From the NCBI RefSeq assembly GCF_003574835.2, contig NZ_CP063196.1:620001-684000 (forward strand): a DNA stretch of 64,000 bases. The letters are read 5' to 3'. How positions within the stretch are numbered: the stretch's first letter is position 1; every line of letters begins with the position of its first letter. Below the pieces are notes generated by a model. It searched no databases. It saw only the letters and a list, made by a program, of their open reading frames with translations, and was not told where the DNA came from. Below are positions 56,973-64,000 of the stretch, one piece after another. Origin of the DNA: Thermobifida halotolerans. Lineage in GTDB: Bacteria; Actinomycetota; Actinomycetes; Streptosporangiales; Streptosporangiaceae. The translations under genes were made by a program, and so were the position numbers.

Positions 56973-57548
56973 ATGGGAACCAGGGGAGCGGCGACACGCG
57001 AGCGCCTCGTCGACGGCGCGCGGGAACTGATCGAGACACACGGCTACTCGGGTACGGGGCTCAACCAGATCCTCGCGGTCAGCGGGGCGCCCCGCGGGTC
57101 CCTGTACTTCCACTTCCCCGGCGGCAAGGACGAGCTCGTCGCCGCCGCCCTGGAGCGGGCGGGGGAGGAGGTGGCCGCGCTGCTGCGAACGCTCTCGGAG
57201 GAGAGCGCCGACCTGGCCGAGTACGTCCGGCGCCTGGTCGGTGTCTTCGCGGCCAGGACGGAGGAGTCGGGCTTCGCCAAGGGCTGCCCGCTGGCCACCA
57301 CCGCCCTCGACGTCGCGGCCGTCAACGACCGCGTGCACGCCGTCTGCCGAAGGGTCTACGCGTCCTGGCAGGCGGTCCTCGCCGACCGCCTGGCGGCCGA
57401 GGGATGGAGCCCTCGTGAGGCCGAGGCCGACGCGTGGTCGGCGCTCTCCCTGATCGAGGGGGCGCTGCTGCTGGCGCGCGCGACCCGCAGTACCGAACCG
57501 CTCGACCGGGCGCGCGAGGCGGCCGTGCGGTTGCTGGTCAGGAACTGA
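56973..57548 (+). CDS. TetR-family repressor
   Basis: The 191-aa regulator has the TetR helix-turn-helix: ATRERLVDGARELIETHGYSGTGLNQIL then SGAPRGSLYFHFPGGKDELVAAAL. The ligand-binding half includes GCPLATTALDVAAVNDRV, typical of the LmrA/YxaF-type subgroup. It probably represses itself and the downstream fusion gene through twin operators. ATG 56973. Confidence 0.93.
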   Translation: MGTRGAATRERLVDGARELIETHGYSGTGLNQILAVSGAPRGSLYFHFPGGKDELVAAALERAGEEVAALLRTLSEESADLAEYVRRLVGVFAARTEESGFAKGCPLATTALDVAAVNDRVHAVCRRVYASWQAVLADRLAAEGWSPREAEADAWSALSLIEGALLLARATRSTEPLDRAREAAVRLLVRN

Positions 57549-57595
57549 CCCGGGGCCGGGACGGCGTCGCCGCTCCCCGGTCCCGGGGTTTTTGC
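57549..57595 (+). terminator. Intrinsic terminator after tetR
   Basis: A GC-rich hairpin (arms near 57549-57562 and 57574-57588) is followed by TTTTT at 57589-57593. It separates tetR from the fusion gene, which therefore needs its own promoter, consistent with the second operator. Confidence 0.75.
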
Positions 57596-57608
57596 GACCC
57601 AAGAATAT

Positions 57609-57622
57609 GTAGATCGGTCTAC
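57609..57622. promoter_or_regulatory. TetR operator, copy 2
   Basis: GTAGA-TCGG-TCTAC repeats the operator found before tetR, including the AGAATAT flank. It ends 12 bases before the ATG of the fusion gene, overlapping the expected promoter and next to the AGGAGG binding site. Confidence 0.8.
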
Positions 57623-57634
57623 ACAGGAGGAAGT

Positions 57635-59437
57635 ATGTCCGCACGGCCTGACACTCTCGTGGTCGGCGCGACCGGGTTCATCGGCCGCTGGCTGCTCGCC
57701 GAACTGCTGCGTCGCGGCCGGACCGTCGCGGCCGGGATGCGCGGCGGTCCGGCCCGCGAGCGGGAACTGCGCGACTGGCTGCGCGCCCACGACGCCCCCG
57801 TGGACCGCCTCAGCGCCGTCCACGTCGACATCACCCGACCCGGCCTCGACCTCGACGACACCGCCGCACACCACCTGGAGTCGATCCGCGACGTCCACAA
57901 CTGCGCGTCGCTGTTCCGCTTCGGCCTCACACGGCGGGAGGCGCGTGCCGCCAACGTCGACGGCGCCCGCCACACCGTCACCTGGGCGGCGGGGCTGGCC
58001 GGACTGCGTCGCGTGGTCCACCTCACCGGCTACCGGGCTGCCGCGCAGCCGACGGACCCGGCCGGGATCGCACAGCTCTACCGCGACCACGGCGCCTACG
58101 AGGCGTCCAAGACCGAGGCCGACGCGGCGGTCCGCGCCCTCGCCGAACGCGAGGGCCTGCCGTTGAGCGTCGTCAACCCCAGCACGGTCATCGGCGACTC
58201 CATCACCGGGGAGGCCGGGCAGTACATCGGTCTGGCCGAGACCGTCCGGAACCTGTGGGCGGGGCGGCTGCCGCTGCTGCCCGGCGACGCCGCGACCTTC
58301 GTGCCGGTGGTGACCGTCGACCACCTCGCCCGCTTCCTCACTGAGGTGCCCGAACGCGACACCGGGGGCGTGCGCGCCCACTGGGTGCTCGACGAGACCA
58401 CCCCCAACCTGCCCGAACTCGTCGACCACCTCGCCACCCACCTGGGAGTGCGCGCGCCGCGCCGCTTCATGCCCGTCGGTGTGCTGCGCCGCCTGCCCCG
58501 CGCGGTGACCCGCGCCGAACCCGAGACGCTGCCCTTCCTCACCGCCGACCGCTACGACACCGCGTCGGCCCACGCCCTGGCCCGCGCGGCGGGCCTGACC
58601 CACCCGCCGGTGCGCGACGCCCTGGCGCGGTGGGCCGACCGGCTCGTCGCCGACGGCTTCGGCGCGCTGCCGCCGGGCCGTCCCGGCGGGCTGCACCCGG
58701 TCGCCGGAAGCCGCACCTACCTGGCGGGGGAGCGGAGTGCGCCCGACCACGTCCTGCTGCACGGCCTGCCGCTGGACGGGGAGTCCTGGCACGCGGTGGC
58801 CGACCGGCTCGACGGCTCCGCACTGGTCCCCGACCTTCCCGGGCTGGGCCGCTCGGCGCCCGCGCGTGTGCCCGTCGACGTGTGGCTGGCCGAACTGCTC
58901 GCCCCGGTGGTGGGCAGACCCGTCCTGGTGGGGCACTCAGCGGGATGCGCCCCGGCGCTGCGCCACGCCCACGCCCACCCCGACCGGGTCGGCGCGCTCG
59001 TGCTGGTGGCCCCGGCCTTCCTCCAACCGGACGCCTCCCCCGCCCTGCGGCTGAAGCCCCTGGTCCGCGCGGTGCTGTCGCGGATGACGGCCGAGCGGCT
59101 CGCCGCGTTCACGGGGCTGGGGGAGGACACCGCCGACGACCGGGCGGTGGTGAGCGCGGCGCTGAACCTGCGCCGCCCCGGCGCGGCGGCGCGCGCCGCC
59201 GAGTGGCTGGCCGCCGCCCGGCGTCCGGCCGAACGCGCCGCGCTGCGCGCCCTGCTGGCCACCTGCCCGGTCCCGGTGACCCTGGTGGTGGGGGAGCACG
59301 ACCCGGTGGGCACCTCCGGTCTGGACGTCCGCGTGGTCACGGTCCCCGGAGCCGGGCACTACCCCCAACTCGTCGCCCCCGACATGGTCGCCGAGCGGAT
59401 CGCGCGGGCCGCCGCGGCGGCGGGTGCGGCGGTGTGA
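57635..59437 (+). CDS. SDR (NAD-dependent epimerase/reductase) fused to alpha/beta hydrolase
   Basis: The 600-aa protein joins two enzymes. Residues 1-345 form an extended short-chain dehydrogenase: Rossmann GATGFIG (11-17), NVDGARH, YEASK active site (Tyr155), NPSTVIGDS. Residues about 365-598 form an alpha/beta hydrolase: DHVLLHGLPLDGESWHAV, PDLPGLGRSAP, nucleophile GHSAG (433-437), the acid region VVGEHDPVG and the His region GAGHYPQL. The set suggests a reductase plus esterase/thioesterase acting on one acyl or polyketide-like substrate, unknown here. ATG 57635 follows AGGAGG. Confidence 0.88.
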   Translation: MSARPDTLVVGATGFIGRWLLAELLRRGRTVAAGMRGGPARERELRDWLRAHDAPVDRLSAVHVDITRPGLDLDDTAAHHLESIRDVHNCASLFRFGLTRREARAANVDGARHTVTWAAGLAGLRRVVHLTGYRAAAQPTDPAGIAQLYRDHGAYEASKTEADAAVRALAEREGLPLSVVNPSTVIGDSITGEAGQYIGLAETVRNLWAGRLPLLPGDAATFVPVVTVDHLARFLTEVPERDTGGVRAHWVLDETTPNLPELVDHLATHLGVRAPRRFMPVGVLRRLPRAVTRAEPETLPFLTADRYDTASAHALARAAGLTHPPVRDALARWADRLVADGFGALPPGRPGGLHPVAGSRTYLAGERSAPDHVLLHGLPLDGESWHAVADRLDGSALVPDLPGLGRSAPARVPVDVWLAELLAPVVGRPVLVGHSAGCAPALRHAHAHPDRVGALVLVAPAFLQPDASPALRLKPLVRAVLSRMTAERLAAFTGLGEDTADDRAVVSAALNLRRPGAAARAAEWLAAARRPAERAALRALLATCPVPVTLVVGEHDPVGTSGLDVRVVTVPGAGHYPQLVAPDMVAERIARAAAAAGAAV

Positions 59438-59598
59438 CCGGGTACGGACCCGGCGGCGGAGACGCCGGGCCGGTGCTTCCGGCCGGTGGTGGCCGCGACG
59501 CGGCGCGATCGCGGGCGGCGGTGCGCGCCGAACTCCTGGCAGAACGGCTGATCGACGGCCTGCGGACGGGGGCGCTGCGGCCGCCGGGCACGGAGTGA
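59434..59598 (+). CDS. 54-aa ORF coupled to the fusion gene
   Basis: GTG 59434 overlaps the fusion-gene stop (GTGA). The product is Gly-rich at first, then has a short helix (RAAVRAELLAERLIDGLRTGAL). No family is recognised. The overlap favours coupled translation, but it could be fortuitous or a truncated remnant. Confidence 0.35.
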   Translation: MTGYGPGGGDAGPVLPAGGGRDAARSRAAVRAELLAERLIDGLRTGALRPPGTE

Positions 59599-59660
59599 GC
59601 GGTGCGAGAGCGGGCCGCCGCCGTCCCGGGCCGCCCGCCGTGTGCGGAGGCGCGTCAGCG

Positions 59661-59726
59661 CGCGCCGCCAGCGGCTGCACGTGGTGCGACTGGGCTTCGA
59701 GCACCTCACCGAGCACCGCCCGGTGC
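59661..59726 (+). pseudogene. Fragment duplicating the rluD 3' end
   Basis: These 66 bases match rluD 56772-56837 at about nine positions in ten and in the same reading frame (RRQRLHVVRLGFEHLTEHRPV). Similarity stops abruptly on both sides. The remainder of the 326-base gap (59599-59924) shows no supported gene; the part after 59730 is AT-richer than its surroundings. Confidence 0.75.
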
Positions 59727-59924
59727 GGAATGCTGATATCCGACCACGGAATCAGCAGCGGTTCGCAGGGACCGCTCTTGACGACGCTGGTTGTCAGCCC
59801 CCTCTTCACCGGCTGTACGGCGGGGACACAACAACCTCTTTCATCGAAAACCAGAAACCCAGCGAAACGGATGCTCAGGCGGGAGGGAAAACACACCCGT
59901 CGGAAAAGGCCGCTGGGCGGTGAG

Positions 59925-61583
59925 CTAGCTCTCCCCGGCGGCCTCGATCCGTTGTCGCCGCCGCACCGCCTCCGCCACCCGCCCCTGCTCCTCCAGCAGT
60001 TCGGCGAGGTTGTTCATGGCGTCGGTGTGGCCTGCGTTGGCGGCGCGGCGGTACCAGGATTCGGCCGCGTGGAATTTTTCGCGTTGTTCGAGTAGGAGAC
60101 CGAAGCTGTTCATAGCGTCAATGTCGCCTGCTTCGGCCGCGCTCCGTTTGAGTAAGACGAGGTCGTACATGGCATAGGGATGGCCCGCGTCGATGGCGCG
60201 GCGCCACCAGGTCTCGGCTTCGTCGGTCTGTCCCGTTCGGCGAGCAGGATGCCGAGGATGACCATGGCGGTGGTGTTACCCGTGTCGGCTGCTTGTCGAA
60301 AGGTAGTTTCGGCGATGGCGGAACGGTTGTGGTCGTAGGCAGCCCAGCCGATGGCGAAGTGGGTGTCGGGGCTGGTGGTGTGGTTCAGGGCAAGATTCCA
60401 CAGGCCGTCGGGCAGGGGGGTGGTGGTCTGGTCGACGAGGTAGTCGAACGGCCGCCACGCCTCTTGCCGGTCGTCGGTGGTGACGGGCAGCAGCAGGCCG
60501 CAGGTGTCCTCGTGCTCGCGGACAGCCCAGACCAGAGCCCGGTCGAAGGGTTCGGGACGCAGCACCGCGGGCAGCGCGTAGAGCCGGTGGGCGGCCTCCA
60601 GCAGGTTGCGGTCGGCGTGTTCGACGCCGATGCGGGCCAGGTCCACGGCCGCGGCCACCACCCGAAACGCCCGGGGATGTCCACCCTCGCCGGTGGGCAG
60701 GTCCTGTTGGGTCTGCCACAGGGCGTGCAACTGGGGGCCGAGGACAGGTACTCGCCCACTCCGTGTCCGTGGTCGGCGCGTTGGCGGCGCACCGCGTCCG
60801 CCACGGCGGCATCGCCGCTGTCGTGGGCGCGCTCCAGTTCCGCGTGGCTCCACTGCCGCACCACTTCCACCGCATCGGCCTCACGCAGCAGGCGCCGCTC
60901 CTCCTCACCCACACGCAACTCGTGCCCGTCTGCGGTTCGGGTCGCCGGGCCGGGCAAGGTGAGGCGGGTGTGGATGCCCTGGCGCATGGTGGCCACCCAC
61001 TTCGTGGAACTGCTCCAGTAGGGCCGGGGTGAGGCGGGTGCCTTCGTTGAGGTGCTTGTCGAGGTCGTCCAGCCACACCACCGCCCGCTTTCCACTCTGG
61101 GTGTGGGCGCGCACCGCGTCCGCAAGACGAGTCAGGTCGGTGCCCAGGTCGGGCACGAAGACGTCCCGAATACGGCGGCAGGCCCTGCCTGGAACGATGC
61201 ACGCCCACCCGCAGTGGATCCACCGTGGTGACCGGCGCCGACCACCAGGTCGGGCCGCGCTGCTGCTGGTTTGGGGGAGAGGAATGGAAGGTGACCGAGC
61301 CGATGGTGCAGGCCTGGACCGCCTGCCCCGAATTGTCACCCTGCAAGGTGTTGGCGGTCGACTCCCCAGCCGACGGCTCGGCGGCTCGCGCACCGGGGCG
61401 CAGTGCCCAGACCCATATGCCTCCTGCAGCGAGCAGGAACGCGCCCACACCTCCCACCCAGGAGGCCGCCTCCCAGCCCTCGCGGGACAACACGCCGCCG
61501 CCCCGCCACAACGCCACCCCCACCACCGCCCCGGCCAGCAGGGTGAGCGCGAGCGCGACAGGAATCTTCATCGACCGGCCCAT
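59925..61583 (-). pseudogene. Decayed TPR/Sel1-repeat NTPase with missing P-loop
   Basis: The N-terminus encodes a two-helix membrane segment (MKIPVALALTLLAGAVVGVAL, VGGVGAFLLAAGG). It then has NSGQAVQACTIGSVTFHS, typical of actinomycete TPR NTPases. Coding continuity jumps frame near 61170, 60995, 60755 and 60245. Downstream pieces include Walker B-like KRAVVWLDDLDKHL, IGWAAYDHNRSAIAETTFRQAAD, and Sel1-like AESWYRRAANAGHTDAMNNLAELLEEQG. The stretch that should hold Walker A, between LPPY and VFVPDLG, is absent. Several frameshifts plus this deletion argue for a true pseudogene. Confidence 0.8.
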
Positions 61584-61604
61584 AACAGCCCATCTTTTCA
61601 CCAA

Positions 61605-62138
61605 ATCCCCGCCCCCTACGAGGATTCAGCATTTCCACCCCGGCCTGTCAGCGGGCCTACGCGGTGCAGGTGCCCGCCCTGGGCCCCGGCTGGAACAGGC
61701 CGTGGGGCGGGACCAGCGGGCGGACGGAGCCGTGGCGGCGCTGCCTGCTCTCTCCGCCGCGGGTACCGCCGCATACCGGGACGCGTACGCCGACCGCGGC
61801 ATGGGCCGTGGCGGTGCTTTGCCTGGTCGGGCAGCGGGTCCGGTCGGTGCGTGCCACGCCTTCGAGCGCGGTGTGGCCGCTCGCGCACAGTCCGAGGAGT
61901 TCCTCGGAGAACGGACCGTGCAGCCGGTGAGTAACCTCACTCGTAGTGACGCAGGGTCACCTTCGATGTGTTGGGTGTGCCCCTGCGCAATGTCGTCGAT
62001 GTCGAGGAGTGTCATGAACTGTCCCCACACGGGGTGTCCACGCGAGGCGGGCCGCTCTGCGGTTGCGGGGTCCGGGTGAACCCTCTTTGGCGGCCCGGCG
62101 CTTCCCGCCGGCCGTCGTCTCAGGGAACGGCCAAAGCG
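61605..62138. other. Unexplained region, possibly gene remnants
   Basis: No intact gene can be supported. The plus-strand frame around 61690-61930 looks coding in composition (AALPALSAAGTAAYRDAYADRG, then HAFERGVAARAQSEEFLGE) but has no start and no recognised relative. The minus strand near 61940-61965 reads VTLRHYE, as in MerR regulators, followed directly by a stop. The region probably holds decayed genes. Confidence 0.4.
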
Positions 62139-62996
62139 GTGCCCCCGTCCGCCCCCGGGCCCCTCACCGGGTCGACGGCCGTGCCCGACACGTCCTCCCC
62201 GAAGGTCGGCTGGCTGGTGACAGGAGGAGTGGCCGGGCTGGTGCTGCTGCTCGTGGCGGTCTTCCTCGCGATCGGCTACGGTCCGCGCGAGACCCGCTAC
62301 ACCGACCTGCTCACCCTGGCGGAGGCGTTCGACCGGCAGGGCCAGAGATTCCAGGGAGCCTACGTCTACGACCACGAAGGCGACACCGTGGTTCTGATCG
62401 AACTGGAACCCGGTGATCCTTCCGACGCGCTGGAGGAGCGGTTCGGCGAGGCCCTGCGGCTCGTCTGGGAGCATATGCCCGGCCGTTTCGACCTCGCCGT
62501 GGCCACCACGCGCCCCGGCGACCCGGGCGAGCCCCGCAACCGGTACATGGACCGCGCGGCTCTGCGTGCGGAGTTCGGCCCCCGCCCCTCCGGACTCGAC
62601 AGAGTGCCGGTGGCGCACGACAGGAGTTGGCCGACGCGGGAGCGGCCGGGGGAGTGCCTGCGCGTGCAGGACAGCCTCCACATCTGCAACCGTCCCTCCG
62701 TGGTCTTCGACTCGCCGCAGATCCTCACGCTGGTGCGGCGGAGCTGCCCGAGCATCCGGGACCTGGAGTCCCTGCCCGAGACGGCGGCGGTGGCGTGGGA
62801 GGAGGACTGGGCGGAGGAAGGGGTCATGAGGACCCAAGGCGCCTTCGTGCTCGGCGACCCGAGGGAGCCCGGGCCCGCGGTGGTGTGGGTCCACCACTCC
62901 CACGAGGACCCGGACGCCTACCTGGAAGTGGAGTGCCCCGGCGAGGGGAGAAGGGTCGTCCACAGCCGTGACGAGTACGAGCGGGCGGAGGGCTGA
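62139..62996 (+). CDS. Single-span membrane protein of unknown function
   Basis: The protein (285 aa from GTG 62139; GTG 62181 is also possible) has a short N-terminus and one membrane helix (WLVTGGVAGLVLLLVAVFLAI). The globular extracytoplasmic part has several Cys (ECLRVQDSLHICNRPS, RRSCPS) and many Trp and acidic residues. No family is recognised. Third-position GC is high throughout. The frame is open from 61968, but the upstream part looks non-coding. Confidence 0.65.
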   Translation: MPPSAPGPLTGSTAVPDTSSPKVGWLVTGGVAGLVLLLVAVFLAIGYGPRETRYTDLLTLAEAFDRQGQRFQGAYVYDHEGDTVVLIELEPGDPSDALEERFGEALRLVWEHMPGRFDLAVATTRPGDPGEPRNRYMDRAALRAEFGPRPSGLDRVPVAHDRSWPTRERPGECLRVQDSLHICNRPSVVFDSPQILTLVRRSCPSIRDLESLPETAAVAWEEDWAEEGVMRTQGAFVLGDPREPGPAVVWVHHSHEDPDAYLEVECPGEGRRVVHSRDEYERAEG

Positions 62997-63004
62997 GCGT
63001 CACT

Positions 63005-63050
63005 CCGGGCCGCCGCGGACGGGCGGCGCTCCCTGTCCGCGGCGGCCCGG
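63005..63050. terminator. Bidirectional terminator hairpin
   Basis: A perfect 16-bp stem (63005-63020 with 63035-63050) with a 14-base loop lies between the convergent genes ending at 62996 and 63070. Confidence 0.85.
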
Positions 63051-63069
63051 AACGGTTGTCGGGGCGGCC

Positions 63070-64000
63070 TCAGGTCAGCAGCCGCAGCGCCTCCAGGGCT
63101 CTGCCGCGCACCAGCACGTCGTGGAAGTTCTGGTTGCGGTAGGTGCGCAGGCAGCTGTAGCAGGAGGTCTCCTCGCCGCAGTCGCAGCTCTCCACCCGCT
63201 TGACGGCGGCCAGCAGCACGGCGTCGAACGCCTCGGCGATGCGGGTGGCGCCGCCCGCGCCGCCGGGCACCGTGTCGAACAGCACCAGGCTCGTGGTTCC
63301 TCCGGAGCGGTGGAACAGGGCGCCGTCGATGTCGTCGCGGCTGATCTCCAGCGCGGCTGATGCTCCTTCCAGCAGCGCGTACAGCAGTGAGTAGCGGGTC
63401 GCGGTCGAGGCGCTGTCGACGTGGAACCTGCCGCCGAAGGCGATGTCGACGATGTCGGTCTCGTACTTGTGGCCCAGCGCCAACCGGCTGAGCGGCCCGG
63501 TGCAGGAGCGGTCCCTGAGCGGGTGGGTGTGTTCGGCGGGTCTGCGCTGGGCCACGCTGCCGCCCCACCCGCACCATTCGCAGATCCAGAACCTGCGTCC
63601 CGACGGTCCGTCGGAGAGCGCGACCAGTTCGCCGCGGCTTCCGGCCAGGCAGGACACCTCGCCGCCGCCCGGCAGCGGCCACCGGTGTTCGGCGGGGTCG
63701 GCGGCCAGGCGCAGCACGTGGGTGGAGCCGTGCCAGGAGCGTTGCGGCGGGGTGGTTCCGGCCGGTTCCACCTTGGTCGCGGCCACGAACCCGAACTCCG
63801 GGACGCAGTACACGGCGGGGGAGCCGGAGTCGGCCGCGCCGCACGCCGCGCACGCGGGGGCCAGCCGCTCGGTGTCCTCCTCGTAGTAGCCGCAGGAGGA
63901 GCACACCCGGTAGTGGAAGCGCCGCAGTTCCCGGCCGGGCAGCCGGTACACCCCGGCCGAGGTCCACTTCCTGCCGCCCGCGATGATCGCGCTGCCGGGC
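63070..64000 (-). CDS. C-terminal part of a DUF1998 (DrmB/helicase-associated) protein
   Basis: The frame is open from the right edge of the window, so only the last ~310 residues are seen. It has a zinc-finger-like CSSCGYYEE...CAACG, a second Cys pair (CEWCGWGG), and FGGRFHVD. The DUF1998 core follows: LVLFDTVPGGAGGATRI, ESCDCGEETSCYSCLRTYRNQNFHDVLVRG (in two stretches). DUF1998 occurs at the C-terminus of DEAD/DEAH helicases and in DrmB of the DISARM defence system. Which of these it is cannot be decided without the upstream sequence. The internal GTG at 63951 is not the true start. Confidence 0.85.
   Translation of the reverse strand, partial: PGSAIIAGGRKWTSAGVYRLPGRELRRFHYRVCSSCGYYEEDTERLAPACAACGAADSGSPAVYCVPEFGFVAATKVEPAGTTPPQRSWHGSTHVLRLAADPAEHRWPLPGGGEVSCLAGSRGELVALSDGPSGRRFWICEWCGWGGSVAQRRPAEHTHPLRDRSCTGPLSRLALGHKYETDIVDIAFGGRFHVDSASTATRYSLLYALLEGASAALEISRDDIDGALFHRSGGTTSLVLFDTVPGGAGGATRIAEAFDAVLLAAVKRVESCDCGEETSCYSCLRTYRNQNFHDVLVRGRALEALRLLT

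Noticed and set aside
60110-60853. Separate intact gene within the TPR pseudogene
   Set aside because: Its two ends are continuous with homologous pieces in other frames; it is one segment of a broken gene.
61936-61970. MerR regulator on the minus strand (VTLRHYE)
   Set aside because: The motif is followed by an immediate stop and no other MerR features are found around it.
63070-64000. Calling a DISARM system
   Set aside because: Only the C-terminal DUF1998 part is visible; no drmA, drmC or methyltransferase is in the window.

Overview
The window is high-GC DNA with almost every third codon position G or C, frequent GTG/TTG starts and many 1-8 nt gene overlaps. It is actinomycete chromosome. 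The evidence is the dcw cluster with sepF, yggT and divIVA downstream of ftsZ, a RibM-type transporter inside an FMN-riboswitch rib operon, an ileS T-box in front of a eukaryote-like IleRS, DUF3040, and a TgpA-DUF58-MoxR trio. Gene content suggests the Nocardiopsaceae (Thermobifida/Nocardiopsis-like), but that is inference. No tRNA, rRNA, CRISPR array or intact insertion sequence was seen.

Layout. 1-4.2 kb: fmt, rsmB and rpe. fmt-rsmB is bracketed by two copies of a ~330 bp imperfect palindromic repeat. 4.3-8.5 kb: FMN riboswitch, then ribE-ribM-ribBA-ribH, a PH-domain membrane protein and a 38-aa membrane peptide. 8.5-14.7 kb: mixed accessory and housekeeping genes (aldose epimerase, large membrane protein kinase, DUF2470, YceI/MarR divergent pair, SseB-like). 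14.9-22.5 kb: prepilin peptidase, aroC-aroK-aroB, efp, nusB, methyltransferase. A two-gene cassette (AAA/ABC-type ATPase plus DUF4276 TOPRIM-like protein) sits inside the aro operon between aroK and aroB. 22.5-29.1 kb: dinB, DUF3040, and the minus-strand moxR-DUF58-tgpA operon.

29.5-51.3 kb is the complete division and cell wall cluster: mraZ, rsmH, ftsL, ftsI, murE, murF, mraY, murD, ftsW, murG, murC, ftsQ, ftsZ, pgeF, yggS, sepF, yggT, divIVA and an acidic membrane protein. mraZ has a textbook array of four 10-bp-phased boxes over its promoter. 51.3-56.9 kb: ileS on the minus strand behind a T-box, then an 88-aa protein, lspA (apparently CTG-initiated) and rluD.

56.9-64 kb is an accessory zone. 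A TetR gene and a two-domain SDR/hydrolase fusion share an operator, and the two are bracketed by the rluD 3' end and a diverged copy of that end. Then come a TPR/Sel1-type NTPase pseudogene with several frameshifts and no P-loop, an unexplained ~530 bp stretch, a membrane-anchored orphan, and the C-terminal part of a DUF1998 protein running off the right edge.

The best candidate for an undescribed system is the ATPase/TOPRIM-like pair at 17550-19423. Its architecture resembles that of known two-gene anti-phage systems (PARIS, AbiL, OLD-type), but it is built on DUF4276 and is translationally coupled into an essential biosynthetic operon. Second are the palindromic repeat around fmt-rsmB and the TetR/fusion cassette next to rluD.
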